NCBI RefSeq assembly: GCF_000147335.1
Contig: NC_014501.1
Coordinates: 124,001 to 188,000 of the forward strand
Direction: 5' to 3'
Source of the DNA: Gloeothece verrucosa PCC 7822
GTDB taxonomy: Bacteria > Cyanobacteriota > Cyanobacteriia > Cyanobacteriales > Microcystaceae
Length of the DNA: 64,000 bases
Below the pieces are notes generated by a model, which did not search any database, was not told the DNA's origin, and saw only the letters and a program-made list of their open reading frames with translations. Shown piece by piece: positions 1-7,927 of this stretch; within the stretch, counting starts at the first letter, position 1, and each line of letters opens with the position of its first letter. The position numbers and the translations under genes were made by a program.

Positions 1-496
1 AACCCTAGATCAAGTTCCAGGGGCTAAAATGAGCTATCTTGAGGGACTATTAGAAATCATGACTCCTTCTCCTGAACATGAGTATAAAAAAGCAACTATT
101 GGTCGACTTTTAGATATTTACTCTCTAGATAAAGGGATTAGATTGTATCGATGTGGTTCGCCAACTTTAAAACAGGAATTAGCCAAAAGAGGAAAAGAAC
201 CAGATGAGTCTTATAATCTTGAAACAAAAAAAGAGATCCCAGATCTGGCGATAGAAGTGATTATTAGTAGTGGCGGCTTAGATATTTTATCCATTTATCA
301 AGGGTTAGGAGTTCCTGAAGTTTGGTTATGGAAAAACAATAAATTATCTATTTATCGTCTGCGAGAACAAGGTTATGAAGAAATTGCCCGTAGCGAGTTT
401 TTACCAGATTTAGATTTAGAACTTTTAAGCCGCTACATAAATTATTCAGATCAATATGATGCTGTCATTGAATTCCGAAAAGCGATACAAAAATAA
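1..496 (+). CDS. Uma2-family putative endonuclease, 5' truncated
   Basis: The reading frame is open back to the left edge, so the gene starts outside the window. The codons before the first internal ATG (29) read TLDQVPGAK and run into SYLEGLLEIMTPSPEHE, which is typical of the interior of Uma2 (DUF820) proteins. The visible part has the acidic and Lys positions of a PD-(D/E)XK-like fold: EIPDLAIEVIISSGG, then VPEVWLWKNNKLSIYRL. Uma2 proteins are abundant in cyanobacteria. They are predicted restriction-like nucleases, but their role is largely unproven. The missing N-terminus is probably only 25-40 residues. Family confident, function uncertain. Confidence 0.85.
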   Translation, partial: TLDQVPGAKMSYLEGLLEIMTPSPEHEYKKATIGRLLDIYSLDKGIRLYRCGSPTLKQELAKRGKEPDESYNLETKKEIPDLAIEVIISSGGLDILSIYQGLGVPEVWLWKNNKLSIYRLREQGYEEIARSEFLPDLDLELLSRYINYSDQYDAVIEFRKAIQK

Positions 497-559
497 ATGA
501 TTGATGAATGGTACTCAATTTATCCTACAATTTGAGTAAAGAGCTTAGGAAAAGAGTTT

Positions 560-1042
560 ATGGAACTGAAAGCAGTCTCTTTAGAAATTCCTGAAGGGTG
601 TAATATTATTTTCGGTCAAAGTCACTTCATTAAGACAGTAGAAGATTTATATGAGATTATTGTAGGCATTTCAGGACAGGTTAAGTTTGGGTTGGCTTTT
701 TGTGAAGCTTCTGGTCCTTGTTTAATTCGGGTTGCTGGTAATGATGAACAATTACAAGAAGTCGCTACAAAAAATGCTCAAGCTGTAGCCGCCGGCCATA
801 GTTTTATTATTATTCTCAAGAATGCTTTTCCCATTAATTTTTTAAATACGATTAAACAGTGTCAGGAAGTTTGTAATATTTACTGTGCCACCGCTAACCC
901 TGTAGAGGTCATTGTGGCTGAAAGCGAACAAGGACGGGGAGTTTTAGGCGTTATAGATGGCTTTTCTCCTAAAGGGGTGGAAAAACCTGAAGATGTTCAG
1001 GCCCGTCAGGAGTTTTTACGCAAGATCGGTTATAAACTCTAA
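560..1042 (+). CDS. Adenosine-specific kinase family protein (PF04008)
   Basis: This 160-aa protein matches the adenosine-specific kinase family over its whole length. Conserved blocks visible are FGLAFCEASGPCLIRVAGND, AAGHSFIIILKNAFPINFLNTIK and the C-terminal GVIDGFSPKGVE. The family is small, soluble and found in archaea and bacteria. Its name comes from one structural-genomics study, so the reaction in cyanobacteria is not established. A purine-rich stretch (GGAAAAGAG) precedes the ATG. It follows the Uma2 gene by about 60 nt on the same strand but shares no obvious function with it. Confidence 0.85.
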   Translation: MELKAVSLEIPEGCNIIFGQSHFIKTVEDLYEIIVGISGQVKFGLAFCEASGPCLIRVAGNDEQLQEVATKNAQAVAAGHSFIIILKNAFPINFLNTIKQCQEVCNIYCATANPVEVIVAESEQGRGVLGVIDGFSPKGVEKPEDVQARQEFLRKIGYKL

Positions 1043-1093
1043 TTCCCCATTTTGGAGCATATAACGCACAAAACGAGGATAAATGGGGAATAT

Positions 1094-1501
1094 TTAGGGT
1101 CGGAGTTGACTAATTAAAGCCGCTTCATCCCAATAAGATGAAATTTGTTGAATTTTTCCTTGTGGGTTGATTTCAATGACACTAATTCCGTTTGAGGTAG
1201 CTTGACGACCCTGTTTACTGCTAATGTTCATGGTCCACACAATAGCGGCGGAATTACCGGCGATAAAGGTTTGGTCTTGTGAAAGTTCAATTTTGTCATA
1301 AAAACCGGCTAAAAATCCAAAGAATTTATCGGCCATCTCATGGGGGTTAAAAGGCGGTTTTCCTACAGGGTCCTGAATACTCGCATCTTCGGCAAAAATT
1401 TCTCGCCAAATGGAAGCACTCATTTTTTCCATGCTGGCAAAATACTCATCTACTCGTTGAGTGATGATTTCTTGGGAAATTTGCTGATGGCTTTGAACCA
1501 T
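1094..1501 (-). CDS. SnoaL/NTF2-like protein
   Basis: A 135-aa protein with the cone-shaped NTF2/ketosteroid-isomerase-like fold. An N-terminal helix (ITQRVDEYFASMEKMSASIWREIFAEDASIQDPVG) leads into strands ending WTMNISSKQGRQATSNGISVIEINPQGKIQQISSYWD. Such proteins bind small hydrophobic ligands or act as isomerases or cyclases. No substrate can be read from the sequence. It is convergent with the adenosine-kinase-family gene. A small hairpin, TTCCCCATTTT...ATGGGGAA (about 1042-1090), lies between the two stop codons and may end both transcripts. Confidence 0.75.
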   Translation of the reverse strand: MVQSHQQISQEIITQRVDEYFASMEKMSASIWREIFAEDASIQDPVGKPPFNPHEMADKFFGFLAGFYDKIELSQDQTFIAGNSAAIVWTMNISSKQGRQATSNGISVIEINPQGKIQQISSYWDEAALISQLRP

Positions 1502-1636
1502 AATTGATTGTTATTTTATTGTTGAGATTTACTGAGGTGCTTCACTGTGTTCCGCACTGAATTAAAAATCATTGTAAGCGATTTTATAAATTTTCTGCTA
1601 TCATAATGCTAACAACTATACAAATTAATCTATGCT

Positions 1637-1723
1637 ATGAATCAAGAAGATAGAGAAATAGCTATAATAGCTCTGGTGTCCACAGTATTAGCCCTTATGG
1701 CTCAAGTAGCATTTGCATTTTAA
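1637..1723 (+). CDS. Candidate 28-aa membrane peptide
   Basis: This short frame encodes MNQEDREIAIIALVSTVLAL followed by MAQVAFAF: a charged N-terminus and one hydrophobic segment of about 19 residues, the size and shape of small thylakoid or plasma-membrane subunits. A two-step hairpin (arms 1726-1731 AGGAGG / 1754-1759 CCTCCT, inner GGGAA/TTCCC) begins 2 nt after the stop codon. That suggests a discrete transcript end. There is no clear Shine-Dalgarno before the ATG. I do not recognise the peptide as any named photosystem or cytochrome subunit, and a chance ORF cannot be excluded. Confidence 0.3.
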   Translation: MNQEDREIAIIALVSTVLALMAQVAFAF

Positions 1724-1725
1724 AA

Positions 1726-1759
1726 AGGAGGTTTTGGGAATTATTTCCCGCTTCCTCCT
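1726..1759. terminator. Two-step hairpin after small ORF
   Basis: Outer arms AGGAGG (1726-1731) and CCTCCT (1754-1759) enclose inner arms GGGAA (1736-1740) and TTCCC (1745-1749). There is no U-tract, so this may stabilise a 3' end rather than act as a strict intrinsic terminator. Confidence 0.4.
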
Positions 1760-1822
1760 GATAGTAAAGAAACTTTGAGATAAATAATCGATAATTGCTG
1801 CTCTACAATCTATCAATCTTAA

Positions 1823-1996
1823 TCAAAAAGTGATTAATAGTTTAGGCTCAGAGGTTTTAGTTAAGACTTTAATCTGCTGTGGGTGAATTTCTTCGAGTAA
1901 AACATGGATCTGTTGTCGAGATCGCCAAACAACTGCTATGTCACCTTGTTCTTCTTTAATTTGGACAAGGATTTTTTCTAAGTCGCTAATTTTCAT
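1823..1996 (-). CDS. Small conserved-looking protein, 57 aa
   Basis: An ATG at 1996 preceded by AGGAG at the right spacing (CCAAAAGGAGTGGGTT then ATG) opens a 57-aa frame. It begins MKISDLEKILVQIKEEQGDI and continues AVVWRSRQQIHVLLEEIHPQ; the tail is KVLTKTSEPKLLITF. The amphipathic N-terminal helix followed by three short strand-like segments looks like a folded domain. Small cyanobacterial proteins beginning MKxSxLxxxLxxIKxExGD are common in accessory and housekeeping DNA, but I cannot name a function. The good ribosome site and balanced composition make it likely real. Confidence 0.6.
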   Translation of the reverse strand: MKISDLEKILVQIKEEQGDIAVVWRSRQQIHVLLEEIHPQQIKVLTKTSEPKLLITF

Positions 1997-2614
1997 AACC
2001 CACTCCTTTTGGATTTCCCGACAGTCTGTTAATTAATTTGGTGCTTTCCTGTCTAGGAGGTTTCATCTTTATTATACCCAATATTGATTTTAAAAATATC
2101 ACATTAAGACAACAATAATTATAGATTAAAAACTCTAGAAGTGACGGTTGATACAGATTTTAGTTGAGCTTGAGGATTTTTTTGAGATGTGATTTATAAA
2201 ACTCGGTATTTACACCGAAGGAAATCATTGACTTAAATTATTCACTTGCTTTGATGTAAATTTTACATAATTATCTCAAAATATTTCTATTTTTAGACTC
2301 CTTAGAGACTGCTTGAGGGGGATGTGTAGATGAGTTGGTTTCGCTCTATTTAAGCCACTATGCCGCAGTCATAGCCCCAATAGCATTAAACATCAGCACA
2401 AATAGGCGAGTTAAACCGCCTAAATCAATTGCTATTACTCCTTATAGAAGCTTAAGAGGAAAAACGACAAACAATTGAATTACAGTAGGCCATCAACTGG
2501 CTATTAACACAGGATAAATTGTTTGGCAACCTATTAATGTTATGTCATCCGTAAATACTTACAGAGTATAGGCACTTTTTAAAAAATCATGCACTGATGT
2601 AGAACACACCCCAA
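1997..2614. other. 618-nt stretch without a confident gene
   Basis: AT-rich DNA between the 57-aa gene and the dgcN-like gene, which is transcribed leftwards into it. The only structure seen is a minus-strand 23-codon frame at 2358-2429 with a good AGGAG but an ATT start (listed separately). No tRNA, repeat array or strong terminator was seen. Confidence 0.5.
2358..2429 (-). CDS. Speculative 23-codon hydrophobic ORF with ATT start
   Basis: On the minus strand AGGAG (2438-2442) sits 8 nt before ATT (2427-2429). That codon opens a frame reading DLGGLTRLFVLMFNAIGAMT then AA and a TAG stop. The peptide is hydrophobic and Gly/Ala rich like a single membrane helix. No ATG, GTG or TTG start fits the ribosome site. 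ATT initiation is rare (infC is the known bacterial example). It lies downstream of the dgcN-like gene on the same strand. This is more a curiosity than an annotation. Confidence 0.18.
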   Translation of the reverse strand: MDLGGLTRLFVLMFNAIGAMTAA

Positions 2615-3667
2615 TTAATTTAATATTTGGTCGAGTAATAAATCTGCCCCAAATCTCACTACATCAGTGCAAGGAAGTCCGGTTTCTTCTTCAACTTGAG
2701 CAATGGCTTTGTGAGCCGCTTCTAAATCTAAATGAAAGGTATTAAGGGCGATGGCTTTAACTTTCACTTCTCCAAATGTCCCATAAACACTGGCTATCTG
2801 ATTGTATAATTGCACCACTTGTGATAAAGGAGGAATAATAATTTCTGGGACATTATTAATGTGTTTTTGTCCTGCGCGATGGACTAAAATTAAATCGGTG
2901 GGTTGAGTTCCCCGAATTAAAGGTAGAGTGGCGGTTGACCCTGGATGCACTAGAGAGCCTTGTCCTTCTATCCATAATAAATCATAGTCATTGCCCCACT
3001 TTAACACCATCTGCTCTACTGCCCCAGCCGCAAAATCTACCCGTATAGCATCTAAAGCGATACCCTCTCCGGAAATCATAATACCTCCTTGTCCGGTAGC
3101 GAGAAATTTCGATTTTATTCCCCGTTTTTGTGCGGCGCGATCCAATTCAAGGGAGGTAGACATTTTACCGACACTCATATCTGTCCCGACAGTAAGAAGG
3201 CGGCGGCTTGAGAGTGATCTCGCCCTCGCTTTAGCGATCATCAGTCCTGGGGGTTCTTGGCGAATATCCCAGATCCATTGTCCGGGTTTTAAAAAGTCAA
3301 ATTGAGGGGCAATGGGGGTATGTAAGCCATTAACGATGGATACCCCTGCAATAATGGCTTGTTTGACCTCTTCCCACCAGGCTTGCGGTAATACGCCGCC
3401 GGAAGGGGCAATGCCAATTAATAAAACATCGGGATGAAAGCTTAATGCTTCGCTGACATTTTTAACGATGGGGATATCTCGATCTATTTTCGTTAATGCG
3501 GCTAAAGATTGTCCGGCACAGTCGGCATCAATAACAGCTACTACAGGGTTTTTCCCGTAGCGTAGAAAGGCAAGTCCGGTTTTTCCATGAGTGCCGCGAA
3601 TGCCTTCATGGAGGAGAATAGCAACCCGATGTTGTGAAGTTAAAAGCATTTTTTTGTCAATAGTCAT
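2615..3667 (-). CDS. dgcN: DUF1611-family protein, D-glutamate N-acetyltransferase DgcN-like
   Basis: This 350-aa protein has the two-domain DUF1611 layout: an N-terminal Rossmann-like part (residues ~1-120, FLRYGKNPVVAVIDADCAGQ, LLIGIAPSGG) and a C-terminal P-loop part (~155-350, LLTVGTDMSVGKMSTSLEL, LLWIEGQGSLVHPG, HRAGQKHINN). DUF1611 proteins next to an enolase-superfamily epimerase are described as DgcN, which acetylates D-glutamate, with DgcA racemising the product. The dgcA-like gene is immediately upstream on the same strand with a 14-nt gap, so they form an operon. The start codon lies inside a TAATGAC heptamer (see findings). Family sure; the D-Glu reaction is inferred from the pair. 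Confidence 0.8.
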   Translation of the reverse strand: MTIDKKMLLTSQHRVAILLHEGIRGTHGKTGLAFLRYGKNPVVAVIDADCAGQSLAALTKIDRDIPIVKNVSEALSFHPDVLLIGIAPSGGVLPQAWWEEVKQAIIAGVSIVNGLHTPIAPQFDFLKPGQWIWDIRQEPPGLMIAKARARSLSSRRLLTVGTDMSVGKMSTSLELDRAAQKRGIKSKFLATGQGGIMISGEGIALDAIRVDFAAGAVEQMVLKWGNDYDLLWIEGQGSLVHPGSTATLPLIRGTQPTDLILVHRAGQKHINNVPEIIIPPLSQVVQLYNQIASVYGTFGEVKVKAIALNTFHLDLEAAHKAIAQVEEETGLPCTDVVRFGADLLLDQILN

Positions 3668-3681
3668 TAGTCAGTCAAAAC

Positions 3682-4743
3682 TCATAACTTATAACTGTTA
3701 ACTGTTAAAGTTACGCCTAAACCGGGTAAGTCATTGGGGAGTAAACGCCCTTGTTCTAACTTTACCCCAGTAAATGGATCATCGACTAGGTTGAGATGGC
3801 TATCTAAATCGAGGTAATCTGCTAAGGGCGCTAGATGAAACATGGCCGTATTGGCTAAAGTGCTGTCAGAGTAGCAACCGAACATCACCTTTAACCCGCA
3901 GACTTTAGCAAGATGAATCATTTTTATGGCCTCACTTAAGCCGCCAGATTTCATGATTTTGATATTAATGCCATGAACACAAGCGGCTAAGCGGATAATA
4001 TCTTGACTACTAAAACAACTTTCATCGACAAATATGGGAAGGGGTGAGTGCTGATACAAGATGGCTAATTTGTCTTCTTCTCCTACGGGTAAGGGTTGTT
4101 CAATATACTCTACTCCCTGTTGTGCTAACCAATCACCCATTAAAAGAGCATTATCAAGGCTCCATCCGCCATTGGCATCTACTGTTATCCTAGCTTGTGG
4201 GGCTTCTTCTAAGATGGCTAGTAACATGGCTTGATCGGCTTCTATTCCGTTAGGTGAGCCTAATTTGACTTTGATGATCTCTGGTTCTAAGACTTGCCGC
4301 CAGTTTCTCACTCGTTGTTTAGCGGCTTCGGGTGAGGTGATGCCGACGGTTACCGAAATCGGTACAATTTTACGGCGATCGAGTCCCCATAACCGCCATA
4401 AGGGTAAGTTGGCTTTTTTTCCTAGCCAGTCGTATAGGGCTATATCAATTGCTGCCCGCACGGCGCTAGAGGCTTGTTTTTCTGTCAAAATGGCTTCTAT
4501 GGACTGACGATCTAAGGGGGTCAATGATTTTAAACTAGAGGTCAATTGCTCTAATTCTTCGAGTAGGGATGAAGTATTTTTGTATCCTTCTGTTGTGACT
4601 GAAAAGGGCGTGGCTTCTCCCCATCCTTCAATTTCTTGGTCTTTAATGCGTACCCACAGATTAGTATTTTGACTACTGGTTCCTCTGCTGATGGTTAGAG
4701 GAAAGCGTTTGTGAACGGTAAAGGGCTGAACCGACAATTCCAT
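3682..4743 (-). CDS. dgcA: Enolase-superfamily epimerase (N-acetyl-D-Glu racemase DgcA / dipeptide epimerase)
   Basis: A 353-aa muconate-lactonizing-type enolase-superfamily protein. The catalytic frame is complete: KVKLG with the KxK acid/base lysine, metal ligands in ITVDANGGW (Asp), YIEQPLP (Glu) and IFVDESCF (Asp), and the second lysine in NIKIMKSGGLSEA. The family contains L-Ala-D/L-Glu epimerases, and also DgcA when paired with DgcN as here. Substrate would therefore be N-acetyl-D-glutamate or a murein dipeptide; either would recycle cell-wall D-glutamate. The upstream 34 nt are shared with the divergent riboflavin-synthase-like gene. Confidence 0.85.
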   Translation of the reverse strand: MELSVQPFTVHKRFPLTISRGTSSQNTNLWVRIKDQEIEGWGEATPFSVTTEGYKNTSSLLEELEQLTSSLKSLTPLDRQSIEAILTEKQASSAVRAAIDIALYDWLGKKANLPLWRLWGLDRRKIVPISVTVGITSPEAAKQRVRNWRQVLEPEIIKVKLGSPNGIEADQAMLLAILEEAPQARITVDANGGWSLDNALLMGDWLAQQGVEYIEQPLPVGEEDKLAILYQHSPLPIFVDESCFSSQDIIRLAACVHGINIKIMKSGGLSEAIKMIHLAKVCGLKVMFGCYSDSTLANTAMFHLAPLADYLDLDSHLNLVDDPFTGVKLEQGRLLPNDLPGLGVTLTVNSYKL

Positions 4744-4777
4744 ATAAAATAAAGACCTAGACTGATTTTATTTTCCT

Positions 4778-5359
4778 ATGTTTACGGGAATTATTAAAGA
4801 AACTGGATTGATCACACAAGTTAATCAACATGAGCTAATCATTAATGTAGGTTCTGAGCTATTTTCTGACCTTCCTCTTCAATCTTCGGTGGCTTTAAAT
4901 GGTAAGGTTTTAACGCTTGTCGATAAGTTCAGCATCAATGACCAATTCTGTTTGAAGTTTCATCTTCATTCTTTGTCATCTTTTAGGGCAAATACTCGAG
5001 TCAATTTGGAAAGGGCAGTGCGTTTGGGCGAGGAGATTTCTAGCTCTTTATTTTTGGGCATTCCTTCGGGTAGATGTCAATTAATTTCACTGATTCATGA
5101 ATCTGAAACTTCTGTCCTTTTTGAAGTGGTTTGGGAAGATGTTTTGCTTAAATACCTTGACCCTAAAGATTTAGTCTGTTTAGATGGAGTGCTTTTAATG
5201 ATTAATAAAATTGAGGAGAGGGTTTTAAGTTTGGGAATTTATGAAGAAACTTTAAAATTAACGAATTTAGGAGAAAGAAGGGTAGGAGACTGGCTCAATA
5301 TTGAAATGGAACCGATGGTCAAAAAGTTGGCTCAAATTTTAGAGAAAAAATTCATTTAG
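4778..5359 (+). CDS. Riboflavin synthase alpha-like protein with degenerate active site
   Basis: The 193-aa protein starts MFTGIIKETG like every riboflavin synthase alpha chain and keeps the two-barrel plan (barrel 1 ~1-90, barrel 2 ~95-185, VNLERAVRLGEE between them, TNLGERRVGDWLNIE in barrel 2). Residues normally needed are changed. NGVCLTV becomes NGKVLTL (catalytic Cys replaced by Val), and the SGHVDG histidine motif is replaced by LGIPSG. The RTNLG segment of barrel 1 is absent. It probably binds a flavin or lumazine without making riboflavin, as the lumazine proteins do, or serves another role. A functional ribE elsewhere in the genome is expected. Divergent from dgcA. Confidence 0.75.
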   Translation: MFTGIIKETGLITQVNQHELIINVGSELFSDLPLQSSVALNGKVLTLVDKFSINDQFCLKFHLHSLSSFRANTRVNLERAVRLGEEISSSLFLGIPSGRCQLISLIHESETSVLFEVVWEDVLLKYLDPKDLVCLDGVLLMINKIEERVLSLGIYEETLKLTNLGERRVGDWLNIEMEPMVKKLAQILEKKFI

Positions 5360-5402
5360 GGGAAGTATAATTTCTTAAGAGTTAGGAGTGAAATAGATTT
5401 TA

Positions 5403-5954
5403 ATGAGCCGTATTAAAAAATGGAAACTCATTAATTCTCAGTTAGTCTTAAATAATCAATGGTGTCAAGTTAAACAGGATACTGTTCAATTACCCAATGG
5501 TCAAATTGTGGATGATTATTTTGTTAATCTTCGTCCGGAAATTGCCCTAGTTTTCCCCCTGACTCCCGATAACCAGATTGTTTTTGTGCGTCAATATCGT
5601 CATGGTGTTCAAGAGATCTTATTGGAACTACCGGCGGGTAGTTTTAATGCTCAACAAGAAGATAGTTTAATGGCGGCGAGGCGAGAATTAGAAGAAGAAA
5701 CGGGTTATGTTTCTGAGCAATTTATTCAATTAGCAACTCTTTATGATAATCCGGTCAAAGATAACAATAAAATTCATCTGTATCTAGCTCTAAATGCTTC
5801 TCCTCTGGGTAAACAGCACTTAGATTTAACCGAAGATATAGAGCTTGTCTTAGTTCCTATGACAAGAGTTAAATATATGATACAGTGCGGAGAAATTTGT
5901 GTTTGTGGATCGGTAGCGGCTATTTATTTAGCCCTGGACTTTTTAAAATCTTAA
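5403..5954 (+). CDS. Nudix hydrolase, ADP-ribose pyrophosphatase type
   Basis: A 183-aa Nudix protein with an N-terminal strand pair (WKLINSQLVLNNQWCQVKQD), FVRQYRHGVQEILLELPAG and the Nudix helix RELEEETGY, whose glutamates bind Mg2+. The ELPAG lead-in and FVRQYRHG are typical of ADP-ribose/ADP-sugar pyrophosphatases, which clear ADP-ribose. The spacing from the Gly of PAG to the first Glu is six rather than five residues, a one-residue variation in the box. It lies 43 nt after the riboflavin-synthase-like gene on the same strand; cotranscription is possible. Confidence 0.85.
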   Translation: MSRIKKWKLINSQLVLNNQWCQVKQDTVQLPNGQIVDDYFVNLRPEIALVFPLTPDNQIVFVRQYRHGVQEILLELPAGSFNAQQEDSLMAARRELEEETGYVSEQFIQLATLYDNPVKDNNKIHLYLALNASPLGKQHLDLTEDIELVLVPMTRVKYMIQCGEICVCGSVAAIYLALDFLKS

Positions 5955-5961
5955 GGCTTAG

Positions 5962-6255
5962 CTACTCCCTTGCCTTGTAATAAGGACAACCTTCACAAGG
6001 ACCTGAAGGGTTAACTGCACAACGAAGATGAGGAGAACGAGCGTTATATTGACAGCTAATTTCTCCTATAAAGCGATCAGATCTCTCGGTTAGAGGATAA
6101 GGTTCTGAAGATTCGCTCGTTATTGCTTGATGATAAGCTCTATGTCGAATACGTCGCATTCTGGCTTGAAAGCGTCTTTTAGATCTTCGGATTATCCAAA
6201 AACCTAATAATGCTGGTATTGATGCCAGGATAAAAATCAAAATTATCCTTACCAC
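5962..6255 (-). CDS. Membrane-anchored cyanobacterial protein with Cys-rich tail
   Basis: A 97-aa protein: one N-terminal transmembrane helix (MVRIILIFILASIPALLGFW), a strongly basic segment (RRSKRRFQARMRRIRHR), then a tail with CQYNARSPHLRCAVNPSGPC and EGCPYY. The four cysteines suggest a metal- or disulfide-stabilised knot. I believe this is the cyanobacteria-restricted family catalogued as DUF6464, but I am not certain of the number. Function unknown. It is convergent with the Nudix gene, with only 7 nt between stop codons. Confidence 0.7.
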   Translation of the reverse strand: MVRIILIFILASIPALLGFWIIRRSKRRFQARMRRIRHRAYHQAITSESSEPYPLTERSDRFIGEISCQYNARSPHLRCAVNPSGPCEGCPYYKARE

Positions 6256-6385
6256 GATGCCTACCTAGTAGCAATAAAGAGCTTACCTCAATCTTAACAA
6301 AAATATCCGCAGTAGTCGTTACCTCTAACCAACTTTGAGAAGTATCAGAAGCAGGAAGCTCTACTGATTGTCCACTGTCAGAAAA

Positions 6386-6784
6386 TTAAGCAACTGTTTG
6401 ATAGAGAGAGTTTTCTAGATGTTGCTCAATCTCTGAAGAGGCGGGAAACCCTCGCGTAATTTCTTGTACTCTGATTTGCTTAGCTTTAAGTGCCGTTTTC
6501 AGAATTTTCAAGGCTTCTTCTGGTTTACCACTGCCACAGAAAAATAGATCGGCAGCAAAATACCCCAGTTCTGGCCAGGTATGAATGGCTATGTGAGATT
6601 CAGCTAATGTAGCTGTAGCGGTCACCCCATGAGGACTAAACTGATGAACACACAAGTCGATCAGCGTCGCTTCTCCGGCTGCAATCCCCTCAAGTAAAGC
6701 ATGACGAATACGTTCAGGATCGTTAAGAAGGTCTGCTGGTACTTGCCAAGCATCGATAATCAGATGGGTTCCCAATTTTGTCAT
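6386..6784 (-). CDS. speD: S-adenosylmethionine decarboxylase proenzyme
   Basis: This enzyme makes decarboxylated SAM for spermidine synthesis. It is the short prokaryotic class: MTKLGTHLIIDAW at the N-terminus, then LAESHIAIHTWPELGYFAAD. The Glu-Ser bond in ESH is the self-cleavage site producing the pyruvoyl group. From the ATG at 6784 (132 aa) that serine is residue 63, the same position as in the characterised Thermotoga enzyme, which supports this start. A frame extends upstream to a GTG at 6895 (37 extra residues, MESKITSAEKIFSF), but those residues do not look like the family. GGAG lies 12 nt before the chosen ATG. Confidence 0.92.
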   Translation of the reverse strand: MTKLGTHLIIDAWQVPADLLNDPERIRHALLEGIAAGEATLIDLCVHQFSPHGVTATATLAESHIAIHTWPELGYFAADLFFCGSGKPEEALKILKTALKAKQIRVQEITRGFPASSEIEQHLENSLYQTVA

Positions 6785-6934
6785 TCTTACTTCATACTCC
6801 GTGCTATTACCTTCCAAGAAAGCTAGTATAGCATATTTGGCGCTAGTGTTCAAGAAAGAGAAAATTTTTTCAGCAGAGGTTATTTTAGACTCCACCAGGG
6901 CGAGATTGTTGGGTAAAATATTGCTCTCTCTTGC

Positions 6935-7927
6935 CTAATGATAAAGGCTACCGTTGGGTAAAATCGTCTCAGCTAAGGAAGCCGCCATCAAGTTTGTGTG
7001 TACTAGACTGGCTCCGATTAAATTTGCCTGATCCAAATTAGCGCGACGTAGGTTAGTTCCTCTCATATAGGTGAGTAATAAACCGGCGTTAGACAAGTTA
7101 GCCCCTTCTAAATCTGCTTCGGCGAGGTCCGCACTCAGCAAGTTACATCCTCTTAAATTGGCGTAGATTAAGGTTGCCTGTCTCAAGTTGGCTTTTTCGA
7201 GATCTACCCCTTCAAGATTAGCAGCAGACAAGTTGGCTCCGGTTAAGTCGGCTCCGGCTAAGTTGGCTCCTTGCAAATTTGCGCCTTTCAAATTGGTATT
7301 GCGTAAGTTAGCGCGACGTAGATCACTAAAACTCAGGTTGGCTCCTTGTAAATTAGCGTTTTCTAGATTGGCTCCACTTAGATAGGCCCGAATGAGGGTA
7401 GCTTTTTTTAAATTCGCGCTTTTTAAGTTTACTTGGCTGAGAATGGCGCGATTCAGTTGAGCATTACTCAAATTAACTTCGCTCATTACCGCTTTGCTTA
7501 AGCTTGCTCCTGTTAGGTTAGCGGCTTTCAAATTGGCTTTGCTCAGTTCAGCACTGACTAAACTACTGCCGATCAAATATCCATAACTGAGATCGGCTTT
7601 TTTGAGGATTGTCTGACTTAAAATTGCGCCGCTTAAATCAGCTTGGGTCAATATGGCTGCGCTTAAGTCGGCTTGGCTCAAATTACTGTCTATTAGCTGA
7701 GCTTTATACAAATTTGCTTCGGTCAAGTTGACTTTAGTTAAATTGGCACCGATCAATTCTCCTCGACTCAAATCGGCTTTTTGTAGCTCCGCTCCGCTAA
7801 AATTAATTTTATTAAGAGTTTCTTTTTTGAGATTAGCTTTAGAGAGTTTAATCCCTGAAAAATCCCTGACTCCTTGTTGATATTGCTTTAAGAGCAGTTT
7901 TGTGCTTAAAATTTCCTTGCTATTCAT
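6935..7927 (-). CDS. Pentapeptide repeat protein, 330 aa
   Basis: Almost the whole protein is made of A(D/N)LXX pentapeptides (ANLTKVNLTEANLYKAQLID and so on, from about residue 25 to 320). It would fold into a long right-handed quadrilateral beta helix. The first ~25 residues (ILSTKLLLKQYQQGVRDFSG) are the usual cyanobacterial cap. No other domain, signal peptide or membrane helix is visible, so it is probably cytosolic. Functions in this family are diverse (DNA mimicry, scaffolding) and cannot be assigned. The periodic coding makes a false open frame on the other strand. Confidence 0.9.
   Translation of the reverse strand: MNSKEILSTKLLLKQYQQGVRDFSGIKLSKANLKKETLNKINFSGAELQKADLSRGELIGANLTKVNLTEANLYKAQLIDSNLSQADLSAAILTQADLSGAILSQTILKKADLSYGYLIGSSLVSAELSKANLKAANLTGASLSKAVMSEVNLSNAQLNRAILSQVNLKSANLKKATLIRAYLSGANLENANLQGANLSFSDLRRANLRNTNLKGANLQGANLAGADLTGANLSAANLEGVDLEKANLRQATLIYANLRGCNLLSADLAEADLEGANLSNAGLLLTYMRGTNLRRANLDQANLIGASLVHTNLMAASLAETILPNGSLYH

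Noticed and set aside
2991-3305. Plus-strand frame over dgcN
   Set aside because: Opposite-strand shadow of a clear gene.
6785-6895. 37-residue extension of SpeD from a GTG
   Set aside because: The pyruvoyl serine would move from residue 63 to 100, unlike short-class enzymes; the extension is not family-like.
7188-7385. Plus-strand frame rich in KLAP repeats
   Set aside because: Antisense shadow of the pentapeptide-repeat coding region.
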